Shown here one piece after another: positions 49,188-60,130 of a stretch of 64,000 nt of DNA. The number at the start of each line of letters is the position of its first letter. The first letter of the stretch is position 1. Where the stretch lies: the NCBI GenBank assembly GCA_013398295.1, contig VZSF01003480.1:842073-906072 (forward strand). Direction: 5' to 3'. A program made the translations under genes and the position numbers. A model generated the notes under the pieces. That model was not told the DNA's origin and searched no databases. It was given only the letters and a program-made list of their open reading frames with translations. This DNA is from Chionis minor. Taxonomy: Eukaryota > Chordata > Aves > Charadriiformes > Chionididae.

Positions 49188-49512
49188 TCATAGAATCACA
49201 GAATCACTGGTGTTGGAAGGGACCTCTGGAGATCACCTGGTCCAACCCCCCTGCCAGAGCAGGTCCACCTGCAGCAGGTTGCACAGGATGGCATCCAGGT
49301 GGGTCTGGAATGTCTCCAGGGTCGGAGACTCCACCTCCTCTCTGGGCAGCCTGTTCCAGTGCTCTGCCACCCTCAAAGGAGAGAAATTCCTCCTCATGTT
49401 CAGATGGAACTTACTATATTCGAGTTTATACCCATTGCCCCTTGTCCTATCACTGGGCACCACTGAAAAAAGACTGGTCCCATCCTCCCCACACTCTCCT
49501 TTTAAGTCTCAC
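49188..49512 (-). mobile_element. CR1 LINE 3' end upstream of VRK1
   Basis: Reverse-complement CR1: ATAGAATCACAGAATCACTG, TTGGAAGGGACCTCTGGAGA, GGGCAGCCTGTTCCAGTGCT. It is highly similar to, and in the same orientation as, the copy at 62.94 kb. It sits 270 bases outside the CpG island. Confidence 0.95.
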
Positions 49513-51917
49513 ACAGTTATGTGATGGAACTTCTCCCTACTCCAGAGAAGCTTTTTATCTATGTTTATTATTTAGTCCCGACTTTTTTTTTTTAATAGGT
49601 CCTGTGATACTTAAATTGGTTTGAGTCCACAAGAATGTTTTGCAAAACTAGTAAGAATTGCAAAGTTTTATGAAAAAGAGCACATGCCTTCAAAAAGTGA
49701 GCGTGGATTCTGACTCCTGATTCTCTTTCCTTCCCATCCCAATCTTTTTCCCTTCAGGTACAAGTCGAATCATACAGTGTCTGTTCACCTAGCTGGTCTG
49801 ATCCATTTGTCATCCAGTATTACTACATCTCCTTTTGTCATCAGGTGCAAAGGCGTGCACACCCACACTTGCTTCTGCCAAGCTGTGTAGTGGGAGACAG
49901 GCATGAAAGACTAAAGACATGCCAAAACAGGGGATTTAGGGGATGAGGCAGGAGAAATGAAAGGGCAATGTTTATATTTTGTTGATTTGCTGGGGGTTTT
50001 AAACCTTTTTTAAAAAAGCATTCTGTTTTCATGGCTGCCACCTTTACATGTTGCAATTTTAGAGGTACTAAATAGCTTAAACCAAAGAACTATCATTCCG
50101 TAGCATGTTCATCATAACAATACTGGTATAGAAGATTTCCCTGAAAACTTGGGCTATGCTAGGAATGATAGATATGTATACTAGAAATCCTAGGTACTCA
50201 TACAGATTTTTAAGAATCTGAACTGTTCTGAATGTTCTAGGTTATTACTGCTCATAGGAAAGACCAAAAGATCATTGGAAAGAAGTGGAGCACACTACCA
50301 TACATGGAGCATTTCACTTGAAGTACCATAGTCTTTAATATCGGATTACTGGGATTGTGAAAACATTTTAAGATGCTGATATAGAAAATAAAATGAAAAA
50401 TGTAACAGATATGCCATTCATTCCTTTGACAAAAAGCTGATCTTCAGGCTGTCAGTCTGAAAACAGTCTTAACAATGAGGCCATAGAGATCTACAGTAAA
50501 TTCTGCTATCCCATCTGAAAGTTTAGCTAAAAAATATTATCTTTATGGACAAAGAGAGAAACCCACACCTCATTCTGGCTCTGATTTTTCTCTGTTGAGC
50601 CAGAATAATCAGTTTTGTTTTAAGTAAAAGATACAGTCTCAGTATACCCATCCTACTTCTTATTAACAAAACCAGAAGATTCTGCTATAAAGTATCAGAG
50701 CAAAGACTTTCGTATATTATGTTTCCATACACTAAAGACCTGCGTTTTTGTTCACCTGTCTGGATGCATTTGCTTTAATAATGCTGCATTTGGAGATTTT
50801 TCCAAGTATTGCCCAAATCCAAACTGATTACAACTTTTCTAGGATGTTCTCTATATAGTGACAATTGTTTGACTAGATCTCAGAAAAGCAAGTATTGACC
50901 AAACAATCAAGAGCATAGGATGGGTTTCCAATTATCATCCTTCACTGTAAGAGCATTCCTGGAATGTGCTGACTAAAACTTTCAAATATGCTTAAAGAAT
51001 TATTTTTGATTGATAATTGTGTTTGAATTCGTCTCCAGAGAAAGGGCTTTATATCTTTTCCTTAAAAGTTCTCTAATCTTAAATGAAATGGGCAATCCAA
51101 TCTATGTGCGTGCTACAGATACAGCTGTTAGGAAGAGTTCAAATGCTACTTTTAAACAGTAGTAAATATGCAATATATACTGTGCTGTAGTATATAAGCA
51201 GTTACACACTTTCAATTTAGCAATGGGGATAAGAAGTATGACATTTTGAATGTGGCTTGACAAGAATGCCTGAAGAGATAGTGATCGAACTAAAGTATGA
51301 ATTCTTCTAAACTAGCGTCTCATAAAATAACCTAGATTAACCTTGAAAGTTTTGAGAAGACTAGTGAATCTCCAGAGTAAATGAAGAATAGCCATTTCAC
51401 AAACGGCTATTCTTTTGGGAGAGCTACATGTACTCATCAATTCCAGAAGACGTGCAAGATACATCCTCATTACTAGAAGAATATTAAGAATGTTCCTCAA
51501 AAGACTCAAAATAGCACAAAGAACATTTGAATCCTCCTACCTCACTAAAAAAAAAAAAAAAAAAGAAAGAAAAAGAAGTTAAGTGTTCCAAATGATGTGG
51601 CCTCACAATTTCATTCTACAGTAAGAAAATGATGCATAGGTTGATTAAAATATCTCCTTAAGGTCTGCGGGGATTATTAGGCAAGGTCAGAAGTGTAGCC
51701 CAAATCTCTTAGGCGGGTTCAGTGCTTTCTCACAAGGCTGGGTAGAATGCAACACAGGAATGCATGAATGTGACGTTTCCAGTAAAAATACCAATAAGAG
51801 AATACCACATGTCTGCATGTAGTGAGAGAGTGTGTTATACTTCAGTTAGACACATTTCTGCTTTAGCATAGTGTTTTTCAGCCTGTGATTCATGGACTAA
51901 AGGTCTGCAAGATATCA
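49513..51917. other. Intergenic DNA upstream of VRK1
   Basis: AT-rich sequence between two CR1 copies. No convincing genes, RNA genes or repeats beyond an A18 tract. Confidence 0.6.
51547..51564. repeat. A18 tract
   Basis: Eighteen A followed by GAAAG-type purine repeats, about 350 bases left of the CR1 copy at 51.9 kb. Confidence 0.85.
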
Positions 51918-52542
51918 GAAGGGAAGCAACTGCAACTTGAGCTGCATCAAAAGCAGCGTGGGCAGCCGGGCAAGGGAGGTGATCCTGCCCCTCAACTCCA
52001 CTCTGGTGAGACCCCACCTGGAGTGCTGCGTCCAGCTCTGGGGCACCCAACATAAGAAGGACATGGACCTGTTGGACCAAGTCCAGCGGAGGGCCATGAA
52101 GATGACCAGAGGGCTGGAGCATCTCTGCTATGAGGACGGGCTGGGACTTGGGGTTGTTCAGCCTGGAGGAGAGAAGGCTCCGGGGCGATCTTACAGCAGC
52201 CTTCCAGCACCTAAAGGGGGGGTACAGGACAGCTGGGGAGGGACTCTTTATCAGAAAGTGTAGCAGAAGGTTGAAGGATAACTGTTTTAAAGTGAAAGAG
52301 AGTAGATTTACATTAGCTATTAGGAGGAAGTTCTTTACTTTGAGGGTGGTGAGACACTGGAACAGGTTGCCCAGAGAACTTGGGGATGCCCCATCCCTGG
52401 AAGTGTTCAAGGCCAGGTTGGATGGGGCTTTGAGCAACCTGCTCTAGTGGGAGGTGTCTCTGCCTGTGGCAGGGGGTTGGAACTAGATAATCGTCGGGGT
52501 CCCTTCCAACCGTAACCATTCTGTGACTCTGTGATATTGGAG
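51918..52542 (+). mobile_element. CR1 LINE 3' region, about 0.6 kb
   Basis: It contains GGAGTGCTGCGTCCAGCTCT and GGGCACCCAACATAAGAAGG from the end of the reverse-transcriptase ORF, then the 3' untranslated region ending CCGTAACCATTCTGTGACTC. This is the longest CR1 copy here. Reading frames on both strands across it are repeat-derived. Confidence 0.95.
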
Positions 52543-53152
52543 CAAAAGATGCACACATGCTTTTCCACAAATAGATGCAAGTAAGCAAGCAACAATCTAG
52601 AAATGTAAAAGTAGTACAATAATTGCCTCAAGTTTTGTTCTTGAAAATTATAGCCATAAAGCCTCACAAGATTGTTGTTCACTTCTTTTTAGAAAGGTTA
52701 AATGACCTTTGTATTTAAAAAGTTTGGATTTAAAGGATGCAGTGGTGTTTTTATGTGATGTTCTTCACATTTCCACTCTTCTAAAAATTGTGGAATTAAA
52801 TGGCTCAAAAGCCCAGCATGTATTTTCTTCCAGCGGTCTTTTTTATTTTTCTACTTTGCAACATTAGAAAAGTCCTTATGCATTTCACAAACACCTTGCC
52901 ACACTACACACAATGCTTTAAAACACCCAAAATTTAAAAAAAAAAAGAAAAAGTTTTTAAAAAAATCAACAGACAATTCCAAAATGAATGGGGAGACTGT
53001 GCCACCATAAATGCTTGATATTTGTACATATGCACATATGTACATATGCACTGCATTTGGCTGTCCTAACTGGGGTTTGAGGAATGCAGACAGGAGTAGA
53101 GGTTAGAGAATACTGTTTCTAAAAATCACCATGGTATTTGCTTCAAATTGCA

Positions 53153-53357
53153 GTCCTCTTGAAGTGCCAGACCAAAAAAGTTTTGCTAAAAACCTGGTGG
53201 CCAGAGGCCGTAAGGAGTTTGAGAAGGAACAGCGGCATGATCACATTCCAAGAAGCAGTTCTTGACTCAGTAGCCCTGTGTTACCATCCGCCCACAGCGT
53301 ACCTACTGTGGGGTATTCAGAATTACGCTTCCCATCATATCTATCCGTTATCCTGCA
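53153..53357 (+). other. Exon-like segment, plus strand (unrecognised)
   Basis: Acceptor TCAAATTGCAG and donor GCAAT/GTGAGT bracket about 205 bases. One frame is open across the whole stretch; another gives 36 charged codons and then a stop. It includes some CpG in an AT-rich setting. Confidence 0.25.
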
Positions 53358-56056
53358 ATGTGAGTATACTGACACTAGGCAAAAAATGTGGTTACTGCAA
53401 ACTGTCTTTCTTTTTTTCCTTTCATTCACATTTCACACTATTCTCCTCAGAGGAAAGATGTATATAAATTAAATGAAGGGTGTGGGTTTTTTTCCTCTAA
53501 TGTACTTTTATTAAACTTTAAAAGGTTAATCACTATTCTCTGAGAATAGCAGTACGGCACCCCGGAGTTGTCTTTGTTCATCCATTAATATACATTCTAA
53601 GAGTATTTAAGATGATCTGCCTGGTAACCTCAGAGTTTGTGTGTATTTTAGGAGACTGGTACAACATCTGATTGTGTCTGAGTGCTGTTCAAAGGTAGCT
53701 AGTGACAAAATTGGTTTTGCCACGTTTAACGTCTTTCCAGGTGTCTTTATAACTTAGACTGATTTTTGTATTTGATGAGGTAGGAATTTGAATTTTTGTT
53801 TATTAATTCCTTCAGAATGCAGTGAATAAGAATCCAGAGAGAATCACTAGTATTTTGAATATTCAATCCATTTGATGAGACAACTTTTTTGCTCAATAGA
53901 GTTATTACGCGTCCGTCTAGAAAATTACACAAAATAAGGCTGTCACCTAAGTTCTCCTCCCCAAAGGAAGGTGCAATACTGTGTCATAATAGGATTAAGG
54001 TCTTAAAGACTTTAATAAAAATCACTTCAGCAAATAAATATTTACCCCTTTTTACAAATGAAAAATCAGACACTGAGATGCTGAGTGAAGTTTATTTAGC
54101 TTGATGTGCTGAAGGAAATTTGTAATAAATGTCAAAGTAAGGTCTGGATTTGTTGACTCCTTTTTCTGTATTAGGAATTACAAAACCTAATTAATTGTAC
54201 TACTCGAAATATAAAATTCAAAATTAAGATGCTGAGACAGGAAAGGTCTTTGTAAATCTTGCAGCTCTTTGAAAATATCCTCTGTATTCATTCTCCAAGT
54301 TAAGCAGTTAAAGAGATGAAGGAACTGAATATGGGGAAGAAGAGGTCCAAACTGCTCCCAGTAGTTTAATGGAAAGGAGATGGAGTATGAGAGGAATGAA
54401 TGAAAATGCTGTGGAAGAAAAGCTAGAGAGAGCTACAGATCCACTGGAAGTTTCACTTTTTGTGGAAGTTTTGTGATGCTAACAGACATGTGATTTGAAG
54501 CTGTTAAAGGCAGTCGTTTTAAATAACTTGAAGCTTCTAAGACTAGAATTTGTTTGAAGTGCGTTGAATTAATCCAAATTAAAGGGCTTTCATGAGTTTC
54601 TGAAGGGTTTGTATGTTTTCTTTGGTCAAGGTCCAAACTCTCATGCATGGGCAGTTTTTGCTACTTAAATGACTAGGCTGTCTTCGATGTGAAGTGTCTT
54701 CACCCATCTTAGTTAGAAGCTATATTTATAGGTATGCATACATTTTATCTGGGGAGCACTGTATATCCTACGCTGTAGATACAGTCACATGCACACAAAC
54801 AGCAGTACATGGAGTCTAACTATAACGATACAGAGAACTTCTGTTTATCATCAAACATTTCATATATCCCATTACATGTGAAAGAATTATTATCTGTCCT
54901 GTTGCAGCGCAATGCTTTTTCCTATAATGGAATTTTACTCTGCAAATTTATTTTGGTATTAAAAGGTTCCACTTTATAATGTCTATGGTTCAATCAGTGA
55001 TCTAAAAGGCACTTAAATGCTTTGAACAAGATACATAAAACGCTTTTATTGCAAGAGCTTTGCTGTATCTACCAATTTTACTATTGATCTCTTTCCATGT
55101 AAGGCAGTTCTGGAAGCTGCCCATGCTGTATAAAATCACATGGTGGCTTTTGATCTCCAGCTGGTGATTAAAGCACATTATGGAGGTTTGAAATTTTCTT
55201 GTGGTCATTAGCATACCTCCAAACACTTCTCTGCTAAATAGGAGTGGTGTTCTCACTACACGCTATTCAAATAAGAAACCAGGAATCTATAAACTTATTT
55301 ACTGTCCTTGGTAGCTCAGAGGATACAAATCTCTTAAATGAGGTGACCTTACCCTTAGCAATAGACTTACTGGTCAAACAGTGATTTCTGAAGGTGATTA
55401 GGCTGTATCAAAATGCAAGAAAGAATGAGGTTATATGTTTTTAAACTCCTTTTTGATACAAACAGGCAGAGCTCCATGCTTTGCAGACCTTGTATAGTTA
55501 CTACCTATCTACAATTCCGTATTTCCCACTGATAAAACACGTCACCATCGCTTCCAAAGTCATCAGGCTCTTGTATGTTTTCCACAGTGGATGTTTAAAC
55601 AATGCAGCATTAACTCTGTTGCTTGTAAATAGCAAAAAAAGCATCTTCCCTTCCACTTTTTGAAACTGTATTTATGTGGTGGGAAAAATAAAGAATCACC
55701 ATGTATTTGTTACTTTCTCTAGCAATCTCTATGAGGTTTCCTTTCACAGAAAATAAATGAGGATGTCAGTTTTATTTATTTATATTTCACTTTATTATAT
55801 TATGTTGCATTTTATTCATGTATTTTCACCATCTATATCTTCCTAGCAAGCAAAGTTTACTATTATCCAGATAAAGGGGAAAATATAATATTTGCTGAAA
55901 GCGATTACAGTTCGTAAATACCAAATAAATTCCAAAGCTTTCTGTTAGTTGTTCTACCCTGTCCCCTCACTCCCAAAAATAGAACGAATATAGGTAACCT
56001 GGTTTCCAACAAGTCAGCTGTTACGGGCTTTTAAAAGGGAATAAAATCTGGGTCAG

Positions 56057-56181
56057 GGAAGAGTATTGGCCTGGAATGGATGTTCCAGTTGTAAAGGAGA
56101 CATTTGAGAGGACAATAAAACTTGTGGAAAAGATGGGCAGGCAGAATATCAAGGTTAGCAGATATCAGCAGACCGGTGAAG
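56057..56181 (+). other. Exon-like segment, plus strand (unrecognised)
   Basis: It lies between an acceptor GGGTCAG and a donor GAAG/GTACAC, with 41 whole codons open (EEYWPGMDVPVVKETFERTI, then KLVEKMGRQNIKV...). Its end phase fits an alternative acceptor at 57,448 of the next candidate. An earlier donor AAG/GTTAGC is also present. The acceptor lacks a good pyrimidine tract. Confidence 0.25.
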
Positions 56182-57440
56182 GTACACAGTTTTGAGTCTA
56201 TTATATTGTGTGGCAAAGCACCTTGAATTATTTGACTCTAGGAAATAACAGATTCCCATCTCTGCTTTTATCCAGCAGTTTGACTAACACTTGGAGGAAG
56301 AGCAGAACTACGGACAGAGAGCACTAAAAATTTATCATATAGATAACATTTTTCTTTTATTTCCAAGCAACGCCCTAAAATATATAAGATCTTTTATAAG
56401 ATCGGACACAGCAGTTTCTATCCAAGGAGCTTATGTTCAGGAGAAAAAAGAAAAAAAAACCCTAATAAAAAGCAGCACCCATTTCATCTTTTTTCATATC
56501 AAAAGTTAATCCGTGTTCATATAAATAGGTATTTGTTGGATTAATTGTCTCATACAAACTTTCTTTGAGGAAGTAGAAGGGGCAGAAGTCATTAACTTTT
56601 TTCAGGAGAAGATATCATACAATGGAAATTAAAAACGAACCACTGCATTTCATTATAATCCACACTTTTCTGTCATCTGGCAAGCTTTATTATCCAGAAG
56701 TAGCTATCTGGAGAAGGAAAAATACTTACTGCAGCTCTTCTGTACTCGAGCATAGCATGGAATCCTTCCCATCATGCTGCTGTACCGCATAGTTTTGGTG
56801 TTCATGACCATGCTAATCTACATAAAATTTACATGACATGTAACAAAATATATGATTTGCATAAGAACTGGTTTTCTCCAAGTCCCAAATGGCACTAAGA
56901 AACTCTAAAAAATTGCTACCACTAGGTGTCTCATTGGTTTCAATATACTCCAACCTAGGAGCAAGAAATGCTCAACAAAATTTAACAAAAATACAGTTAA
57001 TTACCACTGACATTCCCTCCTTCGTTACACCAGCACACCCTGAATTTAATCACATGCATTATTGTAATCAAGCTGTCAATCAAGTTTTGAAATATTTCAT
57101 TTTTTGACATAATTACAGCAGAATCCCTACAGCCCGTCTAGAACACAGATATGGCAAGATTGATACTGTGTTACAAAATGTGATCTGACAAAAAAAAATT
57201 GATGCTTCTGTGCAAAAATTAAAGAAGCACTGAACTACTAATGCATTTACCCTGCAAATATGTTGCATCAGGTAGAATGTCAAGAGTTAACTGTCTGCCC
57301 ATTCACTGAATAATATGCTCATTCTTGTCGTGCTTTAAATGCTTAAATGTTGTCCGTGTCATTTTTATTTTTGTTTAAAAATCTATAACTTTAATTTGCT
57401 TAATTGGAACCAACTGTATGGAGGACTTTTTTGCTTTTAG

Positions 57441-57558
57441 GCTTACAGCAAAAGATTTAGAGGAACAATCAACAGAGAAATGGGATGCCACGGAGAGAGC
57501 TGGGCTCATGTTGAAACTCCTCAGAGACAATCCCATCTACAAAAAGCCACAAAACTAG
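57441..57558 (+). other. Exon-like segment, plus strand (unrecognised)
   Basis: A strong acceptor (CTTTTTTGCTTTTAG, ending 57,440) leads into an open frame of 38 codons ending at TAG 57,556-57,558: LTAKDLEEQSTEKWDATERA, then GLMLKLLRDNPIYKKPQN. The composition looks protein-like and GC is higher than in the flanks. I recognise no family. Purine-rich DNA can give such charged frames by chance. Confidence 0.3.
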
Positions 57559-58818
57559 TGGGCCGTTTGATTAGCGTTTGCAAACAGCTCATGATGAGAC
57601 TTCCAGAGCACATATTGGTATCTTCTTCGACAATTTCACGTTTCTGCTTTTTTTTGGTGTATGATGGGGAGCGTGTTTTTTATGTTGACACTTCAAAACG
57701 TTTGAGATGCACATGGAGGTGGAAGGCTCTTTAGATGAAGACCCATCTGTCAGCAATTACAGATGTGTTCCCCTGAACACATCTAATACGAACTTCAGCC
57801 TGGCTCAGGTTGGGGACCCTAGTTTGTCTTTTAACCAAGAAGGTAATTTTTAGCGTTATTATTATTATATTATCTAATATTTAGATTATTTCATGGCCTC
57901 TGTGAATGGGTTTGCAGCCCCCAGCCCGATTTTATGTAGACGAGTGTCCCCCTTCACAAAAAACAATGGTCACAATTGGCAATAATTGTGGCAGCAGCAT
58001 GGACTCTGGATGAATGGATGGGAGGCAGGAGGGTGTCCTCCTCGCTACGAGGAGGCAGGTGAAGACAGGAGATGTTTGCAATACCACTGGCAGTGCTGTA
58101 TTTTCTGTGTGCAATACCGTTAATTCAAGTATCTACTATGTGACCGGTGCTCTTTGCTTTAAAAGCCATTTGTTTGGATATATCTAGACAGGTATTCCAC
58201 CAGAATAACTTGATCTAATTGTGTTTGGATAACTTAAGACAATCTCTTGTCCAATCGCAAATTAATAATTAATTTCTTCCTTTCCAACGGCGGGTGAGGA
58301 AAACTGCAAACATATTTTTCACTGGAGAGATATGCAAGGCTTTTAAGAAGTTACAGAAACACACATGTAGCTTCACACACAATCCCAGCACTTTTCCACC
58401 CTCGACCTCAGGAGACGCATTATAACTCTGCTCCTTCTCTCCATCTTCACTCTGTCCTCGGGGTCTCGTTTGCTTATTTTCCATATCGCTGGTACTGGCC
58501 CTGTTATTCAGAGAACTACTGTTTTACTTGAGTATTATCTCAGCTCTTAAGACCTCTGTTTCTAAGATCTGTTTTTTTCTAGTTGAGTTGCTGTATTTTC
58601 ACGCAGACATCTGTTGAAAGCATTGAATTAATTAATGTAGTAGTAGCAAGTAAGAAAACATGATTAATCAGCTTTGTCCTCTGCCACAGTGAACTTACCA
58701 GGGCACTGAGAGATGTGTAGAATCTGATGGGCTCTCTGTTTTATGATTTGTTCTTGGGGAATAGGTTGCATTTCTTCCTTTTCCTTTCATGCCACCATCT
58801 CCTATTTTCCCTTTACAG

Positions 58819-59110
58819 ACTTGAACCCAGCTCCATCCACACATGCCAAAGACGACCTTGCATGTGTCACGGTGGAGGTGATGAGTTCTGCATTCTTTGC
58901 AGACTGGCTGGTTTTGACAGGAGATGCCAAGCTTTGTGCCTCCCCAGTTGCCTATGGCTCATATTCAATGGAAACATGCTAGGAGGAAAGTGTTTACCAT
59001 CTATTGTTGAAACAGCTAATTTTTTCAGTAAAGACATGGCTTTGAAGATACTTAAATGGTGTGAAACCTACTCAATGATATAAATAAAGAAGCAAGTTCA
59101 GCAGTTTTTA
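58819..59110 (+). other. Exon-like segment with polyadenylation signal, plus strand
   Basis: A very good acceptor (long pyrimidine tract, then TTTCCCTTTACAG) opens a frame of 53 codons to TAG at 58,979-58,981, with AATAAA at 59,083-59,088. It has the form of a 3'-terminal exon. No family recognised. Confidence 0.3.
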
Positions 59111-60013
59111 TGACACCATATACTGACGATATTCTAAACTGTCCACTAAACATTTTTCATTCTCCATGGAATATCAACATACTGACTGCAATATTTCTAT
59201 CTGTGTTCTTTTACTTGCTAATAATCAAATTGCAGCCATCAACCTTTTCATTTAGAACTACTCGCTCCAAAAAGTAAGTACAGCCATTTGAAACAATTTT
59301 GTCGCTATCTCAGATGGAATATAAGTTTTAAATCGTTGAATTGTAAGACTGCCACCTTGTAAACATATTGTAATGTATATTGGGCTATTTTAGTGAACAG
59401 CTGAATAATAATGTACTTTAAAACCAGTTTGAAATGCATCTTCTAAGATATAAAGCAGGGAGGATGACTAATATGAGAATATGCTATTTCACAGCAAACC
59501 TAATGAAAGCTTGTGAAAACTACAGTGTCTCATCACCGCCCTGGCTACATTGGCTGCAATACAGTCAATACTATATTGACTGCTAGAAAGGCTGTAAGTA
59601 CAAAGCATTCCATCTCTCCTGGTGCAAGCAACTGAGCTGGGCCAAAATTGATGGGTAAAAGAGTAAATCTTCCAATGTCATGAATTTTCTGTAACTCATT
59701 CTCAAATATTTCTTACAATTGCGTCCCGTCTCCTTGACCAATGTAAACTTTGCTTTTCCTTCATTTTCGAAGGACTCTTTTGAGAATGATCATTAAAGTA
59801 ATAGCATATATTTAATTCATAATTTGTCTGCAGAGCCCCAAAATAGAGCCTGCTTTGCCTGCATTTCTAGTTCAAAAAACTCAAGAGGGTACAAACACTT
59901 CTAAAAGGATTAGATTGCCTGATCTGGTGTTTTGCACTTTCTATTAAGGTATTTCTTTAAAGTAGAAAATGTTTCCTAAGTGTTTGCCATTTACTTAGAT
60001 TTACGTTGCTTGC

Positions 60014-60130
60014 GCCTGAGGTGGCCTTCTAGGCAGAGGGACAGGTCTGCCTGGCTCAGGCAGGGAACCATCGGTCCCGTTTGCTCGACCCTGCGTGCAG
60101 AGAGGGCTGAACTAGCTGAAAGTGCACGCA
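60014..60130. other. Cluster of strong hairpins
   Basis: GCCTGAG (60,014-60,020) pairs with CTCAGGC (60,055-60,061), enclosing AGGCAGA (60,031-60,037) paired with TCTGCCT (60,046-60,052). A second stem pairs TGCGTGCA (60,092-60,099) with TGCACGCA (60,123-60,130). The block is GC- and CpG-rich within AT-rich DNA. It could be a structured RNA or a repeat fragment. Confidence 0.4.

Noticed and set aside
51835..52437. 200-codon minus-strand open frame
   Set aside because: It lies mostly antisense to a CR1 copy; the composition comes from the repeat, not a host gene.
53024..53050. Alternating purine-pyrimidine stretch (GTACATATGCACATATGTAC)
   Set aside because: A short microsatellite-like palindrome with no supporting context.
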